A stretch of DNA of 6,467 nucleotides, taken from the NCBI GenBank assembly GCA_013042765.1, contig JABDPP010000410.1:1-6467 (forward strand). Reading direction: 5' to 3'. The first letter of the stretch is position 1; each line of letters begins with the position of its first letter. The notes under the pieces were generated by a model. It was given only the letters and a program-made list of their open reading frames with translations, was not told the origin of the DNA and ran no database searches. The translations under genes and the position numbers were made by a program. Of the stretch, positions 1 to 6,467 are shown piece by piece. This stretch comes from Litoreibacter sp. GTDB lineage: Bacteria > Pseudomonadota > Alphaproteobacteria > Rhodobacterales > Rhodobacteraceae.

Positions 1-260
<260 letters not shown>

Positions 261-271
261 ATCAAAGTTCT

Positions 272-295
272 AGCCGGATCCGAAAGCCGGATCTG
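272..295 (+). repeat. AGCCGGATC direct repeat / hairpin after dapB
   Basis: AGCCGGATC occurs twice, at 272-280 and 285-293, separated by CGAA. The same bases can fold as a hairpin: CGGATCCG (275-282) pairs with CGGATCTG (288-295), an 8-bp stem with one G-U pair and an AAAGC loop. It sits 14 bases after the dapB stop, where a terminator would be expected. No T-tract follows directly; the next bases are TGATTCAGGGC. It could be a weak terminator, an operator for the next gene, or chance. The repeat is read directly from the sequence; any function is inference. Confidence 0.35.
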
Positions 296-372
296 TGATT
301 CAGGGCAAAAATGTTTTAATCTGATGTCTTCTGTGCTGCGTAAGATAATTGGATCTTGGGTGGAATAGTTCG

Positions 373-747
373 ATGAAACTTACGGCTCTTGTAATTGCGA
401 CTGTCACGATGTGTTCGGCGCCCGCCTTCGCGGAAGCCGTCTTTAATCCTGTCAAATCCGAATCCCAGTTCGTGGAGATCGTCGAGGGCAAGGACCTGAC
501 CCTGTTCGGGATCTCGCTCTCCGTGTCTCCCGAAGGCAAGATCGCCGGCCGCGCCTTTGGACGCGACGTGCGTGGAGAATGGAAATGGCGGGATGGCTAT
601 TTCTGCCGCGATCTCTTTTGGGGACAGCGCAACCTTGGCCCCAACTGTCAGGAAGTCCGCGTCAACGGCAAGAAGATCCGCTTTACCTCTGACCGGGGTG
701 AAGGCCGCTTTGCCGACCTGACGCTCAGGCCCGGACGCGTACGCTAG
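373..747 (+). CDS. Small exported protein of unknown function
   Basis: This encodes a 124-residue protein with a clear Sec signal peptide. A short K at position 2 leads into a hydrophobic stretch (residues 3-13), and an APAFA|EA cleavage site predicts cutting after Ala20. The mature part of about 104 residues has no membrane segment, is rich in charged residues and beta-type stretches, and contains two cysteines. These lie in YFCRDLFWG (Cys78) and GPNCQEV (Cys92) and could form a periplasmic disulfide. The centre, with EWKWRDGYFCRDLFWG followed by KKIRFTSDRGEGRFADLTLR, resembles a small protein I remember from Roseobacter-group genomes. That protein is sometimes labelled dihydrodipicolinate reductase, but it has no nucleotide-binding motif and is exported, so the label is unjustified here. 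ATG 373 is preferred over TTG 349 because it begins the signal peptide directly and has a weak GGTGGA ribosome site upstream. No enzymatic function is assigned. Confidence 0.85.
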   Translation: MKLTALVIATVTMCSAPAFAEAVFNPVKSESQFVEIVEGKDLTLFGISLSVSPEGKIAGRAFGRDVRGEWKWRDGYFCRDLFWGQRNLGPNCQEVRVNGKKIRFTSDRGEGRFADLTLRPGRVR

Positions 748-770
748 ATCTGGCGCGCCACCGCGGCTGA

Positions 771-998
771 TCAGAAATCGACCGCGATTCCCTTCTTCTC
801 CCAATCGCCATAACGCACGGGCTCCGGCCCGTCGCGCCCACCCAGTTCAGTGGGCAGGTCCAGCGCCTTCTGCTTCTTGCGGCGCTCCTGCGCTTCCTTG
901 AGAGCACGCTGCGCCGCCGGCGGCAGATCGGGAGAGATCTCAGGCGCAACCCCCTGCGCGGGGTCGTCTTTTTTCCCCTGTTCCGGCGTATCAGCCAT
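771..998 (-). CDS. DUF1674 / succinate dehydrogenase assembly factor 4 family protein
   Basis: This is a 75-residue soluble protein. The first 25 residues look disordered and polar. A short helical stretch follows (PPAAQRALKEAQERRKKQ, residues 26-43), and then the family signature ELGGRDGPEPVRYGDWEKKG with the C-terminal IAVDF ending. That C-terminal block is the hallmark of DUF1674. The eukaryotic members (yeast Sdh8, human SDHAF4) bind flavinylated SdhA during assembly of succinate dehydrogenase. In bacteria the same role is plausible but is inference here. ATG 998-996 is chosen because an AAGGAC ribosome site (complement of 1007-1012) lies 8 bases upstream. Longer in-frame starts would run into rsmB on the other strand. 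The gene converges with the 373-747 gene (23-base gap) and diverges from rsmB (62-base gap). No sdh structural gene is visible nearby. Confidence 0.9.
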   Translation of the reverse strand: MADTPEQGKKDDPAQGVAPEISPDLPPAAQRALKEAQERRKKQKALDLPTELGGRDGPEPVRYGDWEKKGIAVDF

Positions 999-1029
999 TT
1001 CGGTGCGTCCTTGTTCAGCGTGTCCTTGT

Positions 1030-1057
1030 GATATACGCCACCGGGCAGAGGAGACAA
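1030..1057 (-). promoter_or_regulatory. Candidate promoter for the DUF1674 gene
   Basis: On the minus strand there is a -35-like TTGTCT (complement of 1052-1057), a 16-base spacer, and a -10-like TATATC (complement of 1030-1035). Transcription would start near 1023, leaving about 25 bases of leader that include the AAGGAC ribosome site. The -35 element overlaps the rsmB ribosome-binding site on the other strand. The match to the sigma-70-type consensus is fair, but alphaproteobacterial promoters are loose, so this is only a candidate. Confidence 0.35.
1047..1054 (+). promoter_or_regulatory. rsmB ribosome-binding site
   Basis: AGAGGAGA contains a strong AGGAG core (1049-1053) about 7 bases before ATG 1061. 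It fixes the rsmB start at 1061 rather than at the in-frame GTG 1028. The GTG would add 11 residues and lies upstream of this site. Confidence 0.75.
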
Positions 1058-1060
1058 GAC

Positions 1061-2452
1061 ATGGCCGATAAGCCGGGCGCGCCCAAGCACAAACCCAATC
1101 GCGGCAGGCGGCCCGATGCCAGAGCAAAGGGGAAACCGGGTGCCGGCCCCCGCACCGCCACGGCGCCAGCCAAGCCGGGGCTCGCAGCCCGCCGGGTGGC
1201 AGTGCAGCTTCTGCGTGGCGTTCTGGAGGAGAAATCCCAGCTCTCCGACCTGCTCGGAGCGCAGGGACCACTGGCAGGTCTCGACGGCCCGGACCGGGCG
1301 CGTGCACAACGGCTGACGGTGACCACGCTGCGGCAGTTGGACCGCGCCGATACCCTCCTTGATGGCTTCATGGACCGCCGCCCGCCCCTGCCGGCGCTCA
1401 ATATCCTGCGCCTTGCCGTGGTGGAGCTGTGTGTCGAAGGTGCTGCGCCGCACGGGGTTGTCGACAGCGCCGTGTCGCTGATGCGCAAGAACCGCAAGGC
1501 CGGCCAGTTCACCGGGCTTGCCAATGCCGTGCTGCGCAAGGTGGCCGAAGAAGGTCCGGCGCTCTGGGCCGACCTGCCCGTGCCGGCTTTGCCGAAATGG
1601 CTGCGCCGCCGCATTGTGCACATCTATGACGAAAACACCGTCCGCGCGATCGAGGCGGCGCATCTCGCCGGTGCGCCGCTCGACCTGACTTTGAAGAACG
1701 AACGGGACGCGCACGCCTGGGCCGAAAAGCTTGACGCGGAGCTTCTGCCGACGGGCTCCCTGCGGATCGCGCGCTCCGCGCAGGTCACCGACCTTCCCGG
1801 CTATGACACGGGGCATTGGTGGGTTCAGGATGCGGCGGCCGCAATCCCTGTGCGTCTGCTCGCTCCGCAACCGGGAGAGACGATCCTTGACCTCTGCGCC
1901 GCGCCGGGAGGCAAGACCCTGCAACTGGCGGCTGCCGGCGCGAAGGTAACCGCGCTGGACCTGTCGAAATCGCGCATGGTGCGCCTGCGCGAGAACCTGC
2001 GCCGCACGGACCTGTCCGCAACCTGTGTGACCGCAGACGCGCTGAGCTGGGAAAGCCCTGAGCCCTTCGATTCGATTGTCCTCGATGCACCATGTTCGGC
2101 CACAGGCACGATCCGCCGTCACCCCGATCTGCCGCATGTCAGAACCGGCAAGGATCTCGATCAGCTGTTCCAGCTTCAGTCTGACCTCATCGACCGGGCA
2201 GTGGCGTTGCTGAAGCCCGGTGGGCGGCTGCTCTATTGCACCTGCTCGCTGCTCACAGAAGAAGGTGAACGTCAGGCGAAACTCGCCATCGTGCGACACG
2301 GGTTGAGTGAGATTGCGCCCGACTGTGCTGCCCTTGGCCTCGGCCCGGAGGTTCTGCGCGAGGGCGGTGGCTTGCGCCTGCGCCCCGATTACTGGGCAGA
2401 GCGTGGCGGGATGGACGGGTTTTTCATGATCGCCCTGCGCAAGCCTGAATAG
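1061..2452 (+). CDS. rsmB: 16S rRNA (cytosine-C5) methyltransferase RsmB/Sun family
   Basis: This encodes 463 residues. Family members transfer a methyl group from S-adenosylmethionine to C5 of a cytosine in 16S rRNA (C967 in E. coli). Residues 1-40 are a basic, proline-rich, probably disordered extension. Residues about 40-175 form a NusB-like RNA-binding domain, with helices such as ARRVAVQLLRGVL and an NAVLRK segment. The rest is the Rossmann methyltransferase. The SAM-binding loop is DLCAAPGGKT (residues 277-286). DAPCSATGTIRRHPD carries the cysteine used in product release (Cys345). YCTCS carries the likely nucleophile Cys395 by analogy with E. coli Cys389. All key residues are present. 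E. coli RsmB is about 429 residues, so the extra length lies mainly at the N-terminus. No clear terminator follows in the 116 bases before the next gene, so readthrough is possible. The superfamily is certain; the exact target base is inferred. Confidence 0.93.
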   Translation: MADKPGAPKHKPNRGRRPDARAKGKPGAGPRTATAPAKPGLAARRVAVQLLRGVLEEKSQLSDLLGAQGPLAGLDGPDRARAQRLTVTTLRQLDRADTLLDGFMDRRPPLPALNILRLAVVELCVEGAAPHGVVDSAVSLMRKNRKAGQFTGLANAVLRKVAEEGPALWADLPVPALPKWLRRRIVHIYDENTVRAIEAAHLAGAPLDLTLKNERDAHAWAEKLDAELLPTGSLRIARSAQVTDLPGYDTGHWWVQDAAAAIPVRLLAPQPGETILDLCAAPGGKTLQLAAAGAKVTALDLSKSRMVRLRENLRRTDLSATCVTADALSWESPEPFDSIVLDAPCSATGTIRRHPDLPHVRTGKDLDQLFQLQSDLIDRAVALLKPGGRLLYCTCSLLTEEGERQAKLAIVRHGLSEIAPDCAALGLGPEVLREGGGLRLRPDYWAERGGMDGFFMIALRKPE

Positions 2453-2568
2453 GCCGTGACAGCGCCGGGACCACAAGCTATTTTGGGGCATCAGGTAAGA
2501 AACAGAAGTCTGAAACAGACAGGAGCAGCGGGTCCAGACCCGTCCGAACAATCGGGGCAGAGCGCAGT

Positions 2569-4233
2569 TTGACACTTCTCGACCAGGTTCAGACCCGTAT
2601 TGCGGGCCGCCGGCACAGGGCCACCGCCTTTGTGTCCCAGCCTGAGCCGCGGACGATCGGCTCCTACGCGCGCGGCCGTCAGCTGGCGGCTGGAAATTTC
2701 CGCTTCGGCGGGCATCTGGTTCAGGCACGCGGCGCCGGGATCTGGGACATTGCACCGCCCAATGCGCAATTTGCCGCCGAGTTGCAGGGCTGCACATGGC
2801 TCGATGATCTTGCCCGGGTGACAGATGGCACCACGCGCCGCCTTGCGCAGGACTGGGTCGCCCAGTGGATCCGGGAATATGGCTCTGGCAAAGGGCCGGG
2901 CTGGACACCCGAACTGACCGGGCGGCGGGTGATCCGCTGGATTAATCACGCGCTGTTCCTGCTCAATGGTCAGGATGGCGCAAAATCGCAGGCCTATTTC
3001 GAATCGCTGACGCGCCAGACCCTGTTTCTGGCCCGCCGCTGGTCGCGCGCGGCCGAGGGGTTGCCGCGCTTCGAGGCGCTGACCGGATTGCTTTATGCCG
3101 CCGTCAGCCTCGAAGGGATGGATGGCTACCGGGAGCCCGCGATTGCCGGGATTGCCCGGGAATGCGATGCCCAGATCGATGCGACCGAGGGCCTGCCGAC
3201 GCGCAACCCTGAACACCTGATGGAGGTGCTGCTGCATCTCAACTGGGCCGCCGGCGTGCTGCGCGATGCCGGGCGGGAGCCGCCGGAAGCGATTCTCGGC
3301 GCGATTGCGCGGATCCGCCCGACACTCACAGCGCTGCGCCATTCCGATGGCGGATTGGCGCGGTTTCACGGGGGTGGCCGCGGCTCGGACGGCAAACTCG
3401 ATTATGCGCTTGGCATGATCGCCGGTACGCAACCCGTGGGCGTGATCGAGAACACGATGGGCTACGCGCGGCTCTGCTTTGGCAAAACCACCGTGATCGC
3501 CGATACAGCCCTGCCGCCTGCGGGGGCCAGGTCCGGTGACGCCCATGCCAGTACGCTCGCGTTTGAACTCAGCTCTGGTCGCCGCCCGATGATCGTCAAT
3601 TGCGGATCCGGAACGCCCTTTGGTCCGGACTGGCGCCGGGCCGGGCGGGCAACACCGTCTCATTCCACCCTGTCGATCCTCGGAGCATCCTCGGCCAAAC
3701 TGGCGTCCGAGGCCGACGGTGAGCTTCTCGTCAAACCGCCGCGTCACGTCACCCTGACCTCTGAGCCGCCGGAAGCGCCCTCCGCCATCATCGCCACCCA
3801 TGACGGGTATGCGCCCGCTTACGGTTTGACCCATGCGCGTCGGCTCGAGCTGAGCAGCGAGGGCGGCACGCTAAGGGGAGAAGACACGCTTGCGGCCCTG
3901 TCGCCCGGCGACCAGCGCCTGTTCGACCTGCAGCTTGATCGTACACGGCTCGAAGGCGTCCCCTACGCGATCCGCTTTCACCTCCACCCGGAGGTCGAGC
4001 CAAATCTCGACCTTGGTGGCAGTGCGGTGTCGCTGGTCCTGAAAGGCCGCGAGGTTTGGGTCTTTCGCTTCTCCGGATTGGCGGAATTGTCTCTTGAACC
4101 GAGTGTTTACCTCGAAAAGGGGCGGCTTTCACCACGCGCGACGAAACAGATCGTTTTATCCTGCCGCGTGATGGAGTATGTGAGCCGCGTCACCTGGATC
4201 CTGACCCGCGCGCAGGACCTTTCCTCGCGGTAA
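2569..4233 (+). CDS. Heparinase II/III family protein, no signal peptide
   Basis: This encodes 554 residues. The N-terminal half (about 45-280) is helix-rich and tryptophan-rich, as in the alpha/alpha-toroid of polysaccharide lyases, and ends in a conserved-looking LRHSDGGLARFHGGG stretch (256-270). The C-terminal half (about 290-545) is the beta-sandwich heparinase II/III domain. It includes GDAHASTLAFELSSG (His326), a HSTLSI motif (His365), a THARRLEL segment and RFHLHP (469-474). Family members cleave acidic polysaccharides by beta-elimination, but the substrate cannot be told from sequence. There is no signal peptide or membrane segment, so the protein is predicted cytoplasmic. The start is uncertain. 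TTG 2569 is the only usual start codon in this frame between the rsmB stop and GTG 2632 (codon 22), and the best ribosome-site match is a weak GGGG 11 bases upstream. As I remember, homologues sit between rsmB and purH in many Rhodobacterales, suggesting a conserved though unexplained association. Confidence 0.85.
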   Translation: MTLLDQVQTRIAGRRHRATAFVSQPEPRTIGSYARGRQLAAGNFRFGGHLVQARGAGIWDIAPPNAQFAAELQGCTWLDDLARVTDGTTRRLAQDWVAQWIREYGSGKGPGWTPELTGRRVIRWINHALFLLNGQDGAKSQAYFESLTRQTLFLARRWSRAAEGLPRFEALTGLLYAAVSLEGMDGYREPAIAGIARECDAQIDATEGLPTRNPEHLMEVLLHLNWAAGVLRDAGREPPEAILGAIARIRPTLTALRHSDGGLARFHGGGRGSDGKLDYALGMIAGTQPVGVIENTMGYARLCFGKTTVIADTALPPAGARSGDAHASTLAFELSSGRRPMIVNCGSGTPFGPDWRRAGRATPSHSTLSILGASSAKLASEADGELLVKPPRHVTLTSEPPEAPSAIIATHDGYAPAYGLTHARRLELSSEGGTLRGEDTLAALSPGDQRLFDLQLDRTRLEGVPYAIRFHLHPEVEPNLDLGGSAVSLVLKGREVWVFRFSGLAELSLEPSVYLEKGRLSPRATKQIVLSCRVMEYVSRVTWILTRAQDLSSR

Positions 4234-4263
4234 GGTCGCCGGGCCGGAGGGTCCGTTACTGTT

Positions 4264-4294
4264 TTTCGAATTCCGCGGCCGTCGCCGCGCGAAA
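4264..4294 (+). promoter_or_regulatory. Hairpin over the purH ribosome-binding site
   Basis: The leader just before purH can fold into an 11-bp stem. TTTCG (4264-4268) pairs with CGAAA (4290-4294), and CGCGGC (4274-4279) pairs with GCCGCG (4284-4289). There is a 5-base bulge AATTC on the 5' side and a CGTC loop. Two G-U pairs can extend it to 4262/4296. The 3' arm covers most of the AAAGGA ribosome site (4292-4297), which is 5 bases from ATG 4303, so folding would reduce translation initiation. It does not resemble a known purine riboswitch core, being far too short. The pairing is visible in the sequence; a regulatory role is inference. Confidence 0.35.
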
Positions 4295-4302
4295 GGACTT
4301 TC

Positions 4303-5889
4303 ATGACCGATCTCGTGCCCCTGACCCGTGCGCTTCTTTCCGTATCCGACAAAACCGGCCTGATCGAGCTGGCCACGGCGCTGGCCGCCCGCGGGGTGGA
4401 ACTTCTGTCCACTGGCGGCACCGCACGCACGATGCGCGAGGCGGGGCTCGATGTGACCGACGTGGCCGATGTCACCGGCTTTCCCGAGATGATGGACGGC
4501 CGGGTCAAGACGCTGCACCCGATGGTGCATGGCGGACTTCTGGCCCTGCGCGACAATGACGAGCACCTTGCGGCGATGAAGGAGCACGGGATTGCCGTCA
4601 TCGACCTGCTGGTGGTCAACCTCTACCCGTTCGAGGAAACCGTCGCCAAGGGCGCGAACTATGCAACCTGCATCGAGAATATCGACATCGGCGGCCCGGC
4701 GATGATCCGCGCAGCCTCAAAGAACCATACCTTCGTCAACGTGGTCACAGACACGCAGGATTACGACGCGCTGCTGGCCGAGCTTGAGGCCAATGACGGT
4801 GCCACCAGCTATGCCTTCCGCCAGCGCCTCGCTCTGACGGCGTACTCGCGGACCGCGGCCTATGACGCGGCCGTGTCGGGCTGGATGGCGCGGGAGTTGC
4901 AGGAAACCCCGCGCCGGCGGGCGGTGGCCGGAACGCTGGTCCAAACACTGCGATACGGCGAGAACCCGCACCAGTCCGCGGCCTTCTATACCGACGGCTC
5001 GCAGCGTCAGGGCGTGGCCACGGCACGGCAGTGGCAGGGCAAGGAGCTGAGCTACAATAACATCAACGACACCGATGCCGCGTTTGAACTGGTGGCTGAG
5101 TTTGATCCCGCCGAGGGCCCGGCTTGTGCGATCATCAAGCACGCCAATCCCTGTGGTGTTGCGCGCGGCGCGACCCTGTCTGAGGCTTACAGATCGGCTT
5201 TCCAGTGCGATCAGACCTCGGCTTTCGGCGGTATCATCGCGCTGAACCAGCCGCTCGATGGGCCCACCGCCGAGGAGATCAGCCAGATTTTCACTGAAGT
5301 GGTGATCGCGCCCGGCGCCGACGATGCCGCACGGGATATTTTTGCCAAAAAGAAGAACCTGCGTCTGCTCACCACGGACGGTCTGCCCGATCCGATGAGC
5401 GCGGCACTGACGGTGCGGCAGGTCTCCGGCGGGTTTCTGGTGCAGGACAAGGACAATGGTGCGATTGTGCCCGGTGATCTGAAAGTGGTGACCAAGCGCG
5501 GGCCCAGTGACGCGGAGCTGCGCGATATGCTCTTTTCCTGGAAAGTGGCCAAGCACGTGAAGTCGAATGCGATCGTTTATGTGCGGGACGGGGCCACCGT
5601 GGGCGTTGGCGCGGGCCAGATGAGCCGCGTGGATTCGACCCGCATCGCGGCACGCAAGGCGCAGGATATGGCCGAGGTACTGGGACTGCCTGAGCCGCTG
5701 ACCAGAGGATCGGTCGTGGCCTCGGATGCGTTTTTCCCGTTTGCCGATGGTTTGATTACGGCAGCGGAAGCCGGGGCCACCGCCCTGATCCAGCCAGGCG
5801 GGTCTGTACGCGATGACGAGGTGGTCAAGGCAGCGGATGAGTTGGGGCTGGCCATGGTCTTCACCGGCATGCGCCATTTCCGGCACTGA
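4303..5889 (+). CDS. purH: Bifunctional AICAR formyltransferase / IMP cyclohydrolase
   Basis: PurH carries out the last two steps of purine synthesis in the cytoplasm. It transfers a formyl group from 10-formyl-tetrahydrofolate to AICAR, then closes the ring to IMP. The protein is 528 residues, close to the E. coli length of 529. The N-terminal IMP cyclohydrolase (MGS-like) domain covers about residues 1-200. It opens with [10 protein letters not shown], continues with LLSTGGTA, and contains [15 protein letters not shown] with Lys69 in the position of a catalytic lysine. NLYPFEETV and [14 protein letters not shown] follow. The transformylase domain has RYGENPHQ (217-224), [11 protein letters not shown] and the catalytic KHANPCG (Lys279-His280), then [10 protein letters not shown], and ends with the family-typical [11 protein letters not shown]. 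All key motifs are intact. The ATG at 4303 has an AAAGGA ribosome site and gives the usual N-terminus. The heparinase-like gene ends 69 bases upstream, and lspA begins one base after the stop. Confidence 0.98.
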   Translation: MTDLVPLTRALLSVSDKTGLIELATALAARGVELLSTGGTARTMREAGLDVTDVADVTGFPEMMDGRVKTLHPMVHGGLLALRDNDEHLAAMKEHGIAVIDLLVVNLYPFEETVAKGANYATCIENIDIGGPAMIRAASKNHTFVNVVTDTQDYDALLAELEANDGATSYAFRQRLALTAYSRTAAYDAAVSGWMARELQETPRRRAVAGTLVQTLRYGENPHQSAAFYTDGSQRQGVATARQWQGKELSYNNINDTDAAFELVAEFDPAEGPACAIIKHANPCGVARGATLSEAYRSAFQCDQTSAFGGIIALNQPLDGPTAEEISQIFTEVVIAPGADDAARDIFAKKKNLRLLTTDGLPDPMSAALTVRQVSGGFLVQDKDNGAIVPGDLKVVTKRGPSDAELRDMLFSWKVAKHVKSNAIVYVRDGATVGVGAGQMSRVDSTRIAARKAQDMAEVLGLPEPLTRGSVVASDAFFPFADGLITAAEAGATALIQPGGSVRDDEVVKAADELGLAMVFTGMRHFRH

Positions 5890-5890
5890 T

Positions 5891-6358
5891 ATGCGTTTGC
5901 TTGGCCTGTCCGCACTGATCGTTTTCGCGATCGATCAGCTGTCGAAATGGGTGGTGGTGCATCTGCTCAACCTCAAGGTTATGGGCGCCATCGACGTTTT
6001 GCCGCCGCTGCTGAATTTCCGCATGGGCTGGAACCGTGGGATAAATTTCGGCCTTTTCGGAGACAGCCCGGATTTCGCCCGCTACCTGCTGATAGCACTC
6101 GCGGTCGGCGTATCTCTCTGGCTGGTCTGGTGGGCCCGGCGCAGCCTGAGCAAGCCGCTGACGCTGATCGGGGCGGGCGCGATCATTGGCGGGGCCGTCG
6201 GCAACGCGCTGGACCGCATGATCTACGGTGCGGTGGCCGATTTTCTCAACATGTCGTGCTGCGGGATCACCAACCCCTACACGTTCAACATCGCCGATAT
6301 CGCGATTTTCGCCGGTGCGGGGCTGCTGATTTTCATCGACGATCACAAGACCACGTGA
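5891..6358 (+). CDS. lspA: Lipoprotein signal peptidase (signal peptidase II)
   Basis: LspA is an inner-membrane aspartyl protease that cuts the signal peptide from prolipoproteins just before the lipidated cysteine. The protein is 155 residues with four membrane helices, at roughly 4-23, 65-82, 90-112 and 133-150. Conserved residues seen are Asp15 in IDQLSKW, Asn48 in [20 protein letters not shown] (100-109), and the catalytic pair Asp117 (GAVADFLN) and Asp136 (FNIADIAIF), matching E. coli Asp114 and Asp141. The segment between the two aspartates contains NMSCCG, and the NRGINF motif has Asn52 where E. coli has Ala. I believe both are usual in Rhodobacterales. ATG 5891 is chosen because it begins directly with helix 1. 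The frame is open upstream into purH, but that part would be non-homologous. There is no strong ribosome site; with only one base between the purH stop and this ATG, translational coupling is likely. Confidence 0.97.
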   Translation: MRLLGLSALIVFAIDQLSKWVVVHLLNLKVMGAIDVLPPLLNFRMGWNRGINFGLFGDSPDFARYLLIALAVGVSLWLVWWARRSLSKPLTLIGAGAIIGGAVGNALDRMIYGAVADFLNMSCCGITNPYTFNIADIAIFAGAGLLIFIDDHKTT

Positions 6359-6397
6359 CGCCCGCGAAACTATAGGCTAAACCATCATGAGTTGGCG

Positions 6398-6404
6398 AAA
6401 GGAG
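6398..6404 (+). promoter_or_regulatory. Ribosome-binding site for the last gene
   Basis: AAAGGAG lies 6 bases before ATG 6411 and selects that start over the in-frame ATG 6387, which lies upstream of this site and would add eight polar and charged residues ahead of the signal peptide. Confidence 0.7.
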
Positions 6405-6410
6405 TTCCAG

Positions 6411-6467
6411 ATGCGGCCTGTGGCGGCGATCATTGTTGCAAGTTGTGCAGCTGCGCTTGTCCTGTCC
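6411..6467 (+). CDS. Start of an exported protein, possibly a lipoprotein (3' end outside window)
   Basis: Only 19 codons are visible, reading MRPVAAIIVASCAAALVLS. One Arg followed by a long hydrophobic Ala/Val/Ile/Leu stretch is a typical signal peptide. The fragment stops at LVLS, and a lipobox (L-x-[GA]-C) could follow immediately, but the deciding bases are outside the window. Placement 52 bases after lspA, with no terminator seen between them, suggests cotranscription. In Rhodobacterales I recall a DUF3035 (BamF-type) lipoprotein gene just after lspA, followed by M16 peptidases. That identity is a guess from context, since the visible residues cannot distinguish families. Confidence 0.6.
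   Translation, partial: MRPVAAIIVASCAAALVLS

Noticed and set aside
751..766. Palindromes TGGCGCGCCA and CCGCGG in the convergent gap
   Set aside because: They have no loop and no T-rich flanks. Such GC palindromes are expected by chance at this base composition and do not form a convincing bidirectional terminator.
2508..2542. Two small inverted repeats after rsmB (GTCTG AAA CAGAC and CGGGT CCAG ACCCG)
   Set aside because: The stems are only 5 bp with no T-tract, which is too weak to call a terminator or operator.
2569..2574. Perfect TTGACA that could be a -35 promoter element
   Set aside because: No -10-like hexamer lies 15-19 bases downstream. It coincides with the proposed TTG start and is probably chance.
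725..2908. Very long open frame on the minus strand (727 codons) opposite rsmB
   Set aside because: It is antisense to rsmB, whose motifs are unmistakable, and also covers the DUF1674 gene in another frame. Its translation is Arg/Gln/His/Cys-rich with no recognisable domain, as expected for a shadow frame in high-GC DNA.
2491..3834. Minus-strand open frame of 447 codons opposite the heparinase-like gene
   Set aside because: The composition is typical of an antisense shadow, with no motif. The + strand frame has clear family features over the same region.
4245..4267. CGGA GGG TCCG followed by a T-run (possible terminator after the heparinase-like gene)
   Set aside because: The stem is only 4 bp, and the T-run starts several bases later, so intrinsic termination is not supported.
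4717..5886. Minus-strand open frame of 389 codons opposite purH
   Set aside because: It lies entirely within the highly conserved purH coding region and has no recognisable domain.

Overview
The window is an ordinary high-GC chromosomal segment from an alphaproteobacterium, most likely of the order Rhodobacterales (Roseobacter/Rhodobacter-like). Three things point there. The gene order is rsmB, heparinase II/III-family gene, purH, lspA. There is a small DUF1674 (SdhAF4-type) protein. The protein variants, such as the LspA segments [10 protein letters not shown] and NMSCCG, match what I remember of that group. The taxonomic call is inference from memory of these families, not from a search.

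Layout from left to right. The window opens inside dapB (lysine and cell-wall diaminopimelate synthesis), of which only the C-terminal 85 codons are present. A 112-base gap follows, carrying a short AGCCGGATC direct repeat that can also fold as a hairpin. Next is a small gene for an exported protein of unknown function (373-747, + strand). It converges with a small minus-strand gene for a DUF1674/SdhAF4-family protein (771-998). That gene is divergent from rsmB (1061-2452, + strand), which encodes a 16S rRNA m5C methyltransferase with a basic N-terminal extension. The remaining genes are all on the + strand: a heparinase II/III-family protein without a signal peptide (2569-4233, apparent TTG start), purH (4303-5889), lspA (5891-6358, one base after the purH stop), and the first 19 codons of a gene for an exported protein, possibly a lipoprotein (6411 to the end).

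Functionally this is a housekeeping neighbourhood: rRNA modification, the last two steps of IMP synthesis, and lipoprotein signal-peptide cleavage. The purH-lspA pair is almost certainly cotranscribed, and the downstream gene may join it, since I see no terminator between them. The heparinase-like gene is the least understood member. The most notable non-coding structure is a hairpin just before purH that would pair with its ribosome-binding site.

I found no tRNA, rRNA, CRISPR array, insertion sequence, integrase, toxin-antitoxin pair or phage gene, and no convincing sign of an undescribed system. The findings are modest observations, scored accordingly.
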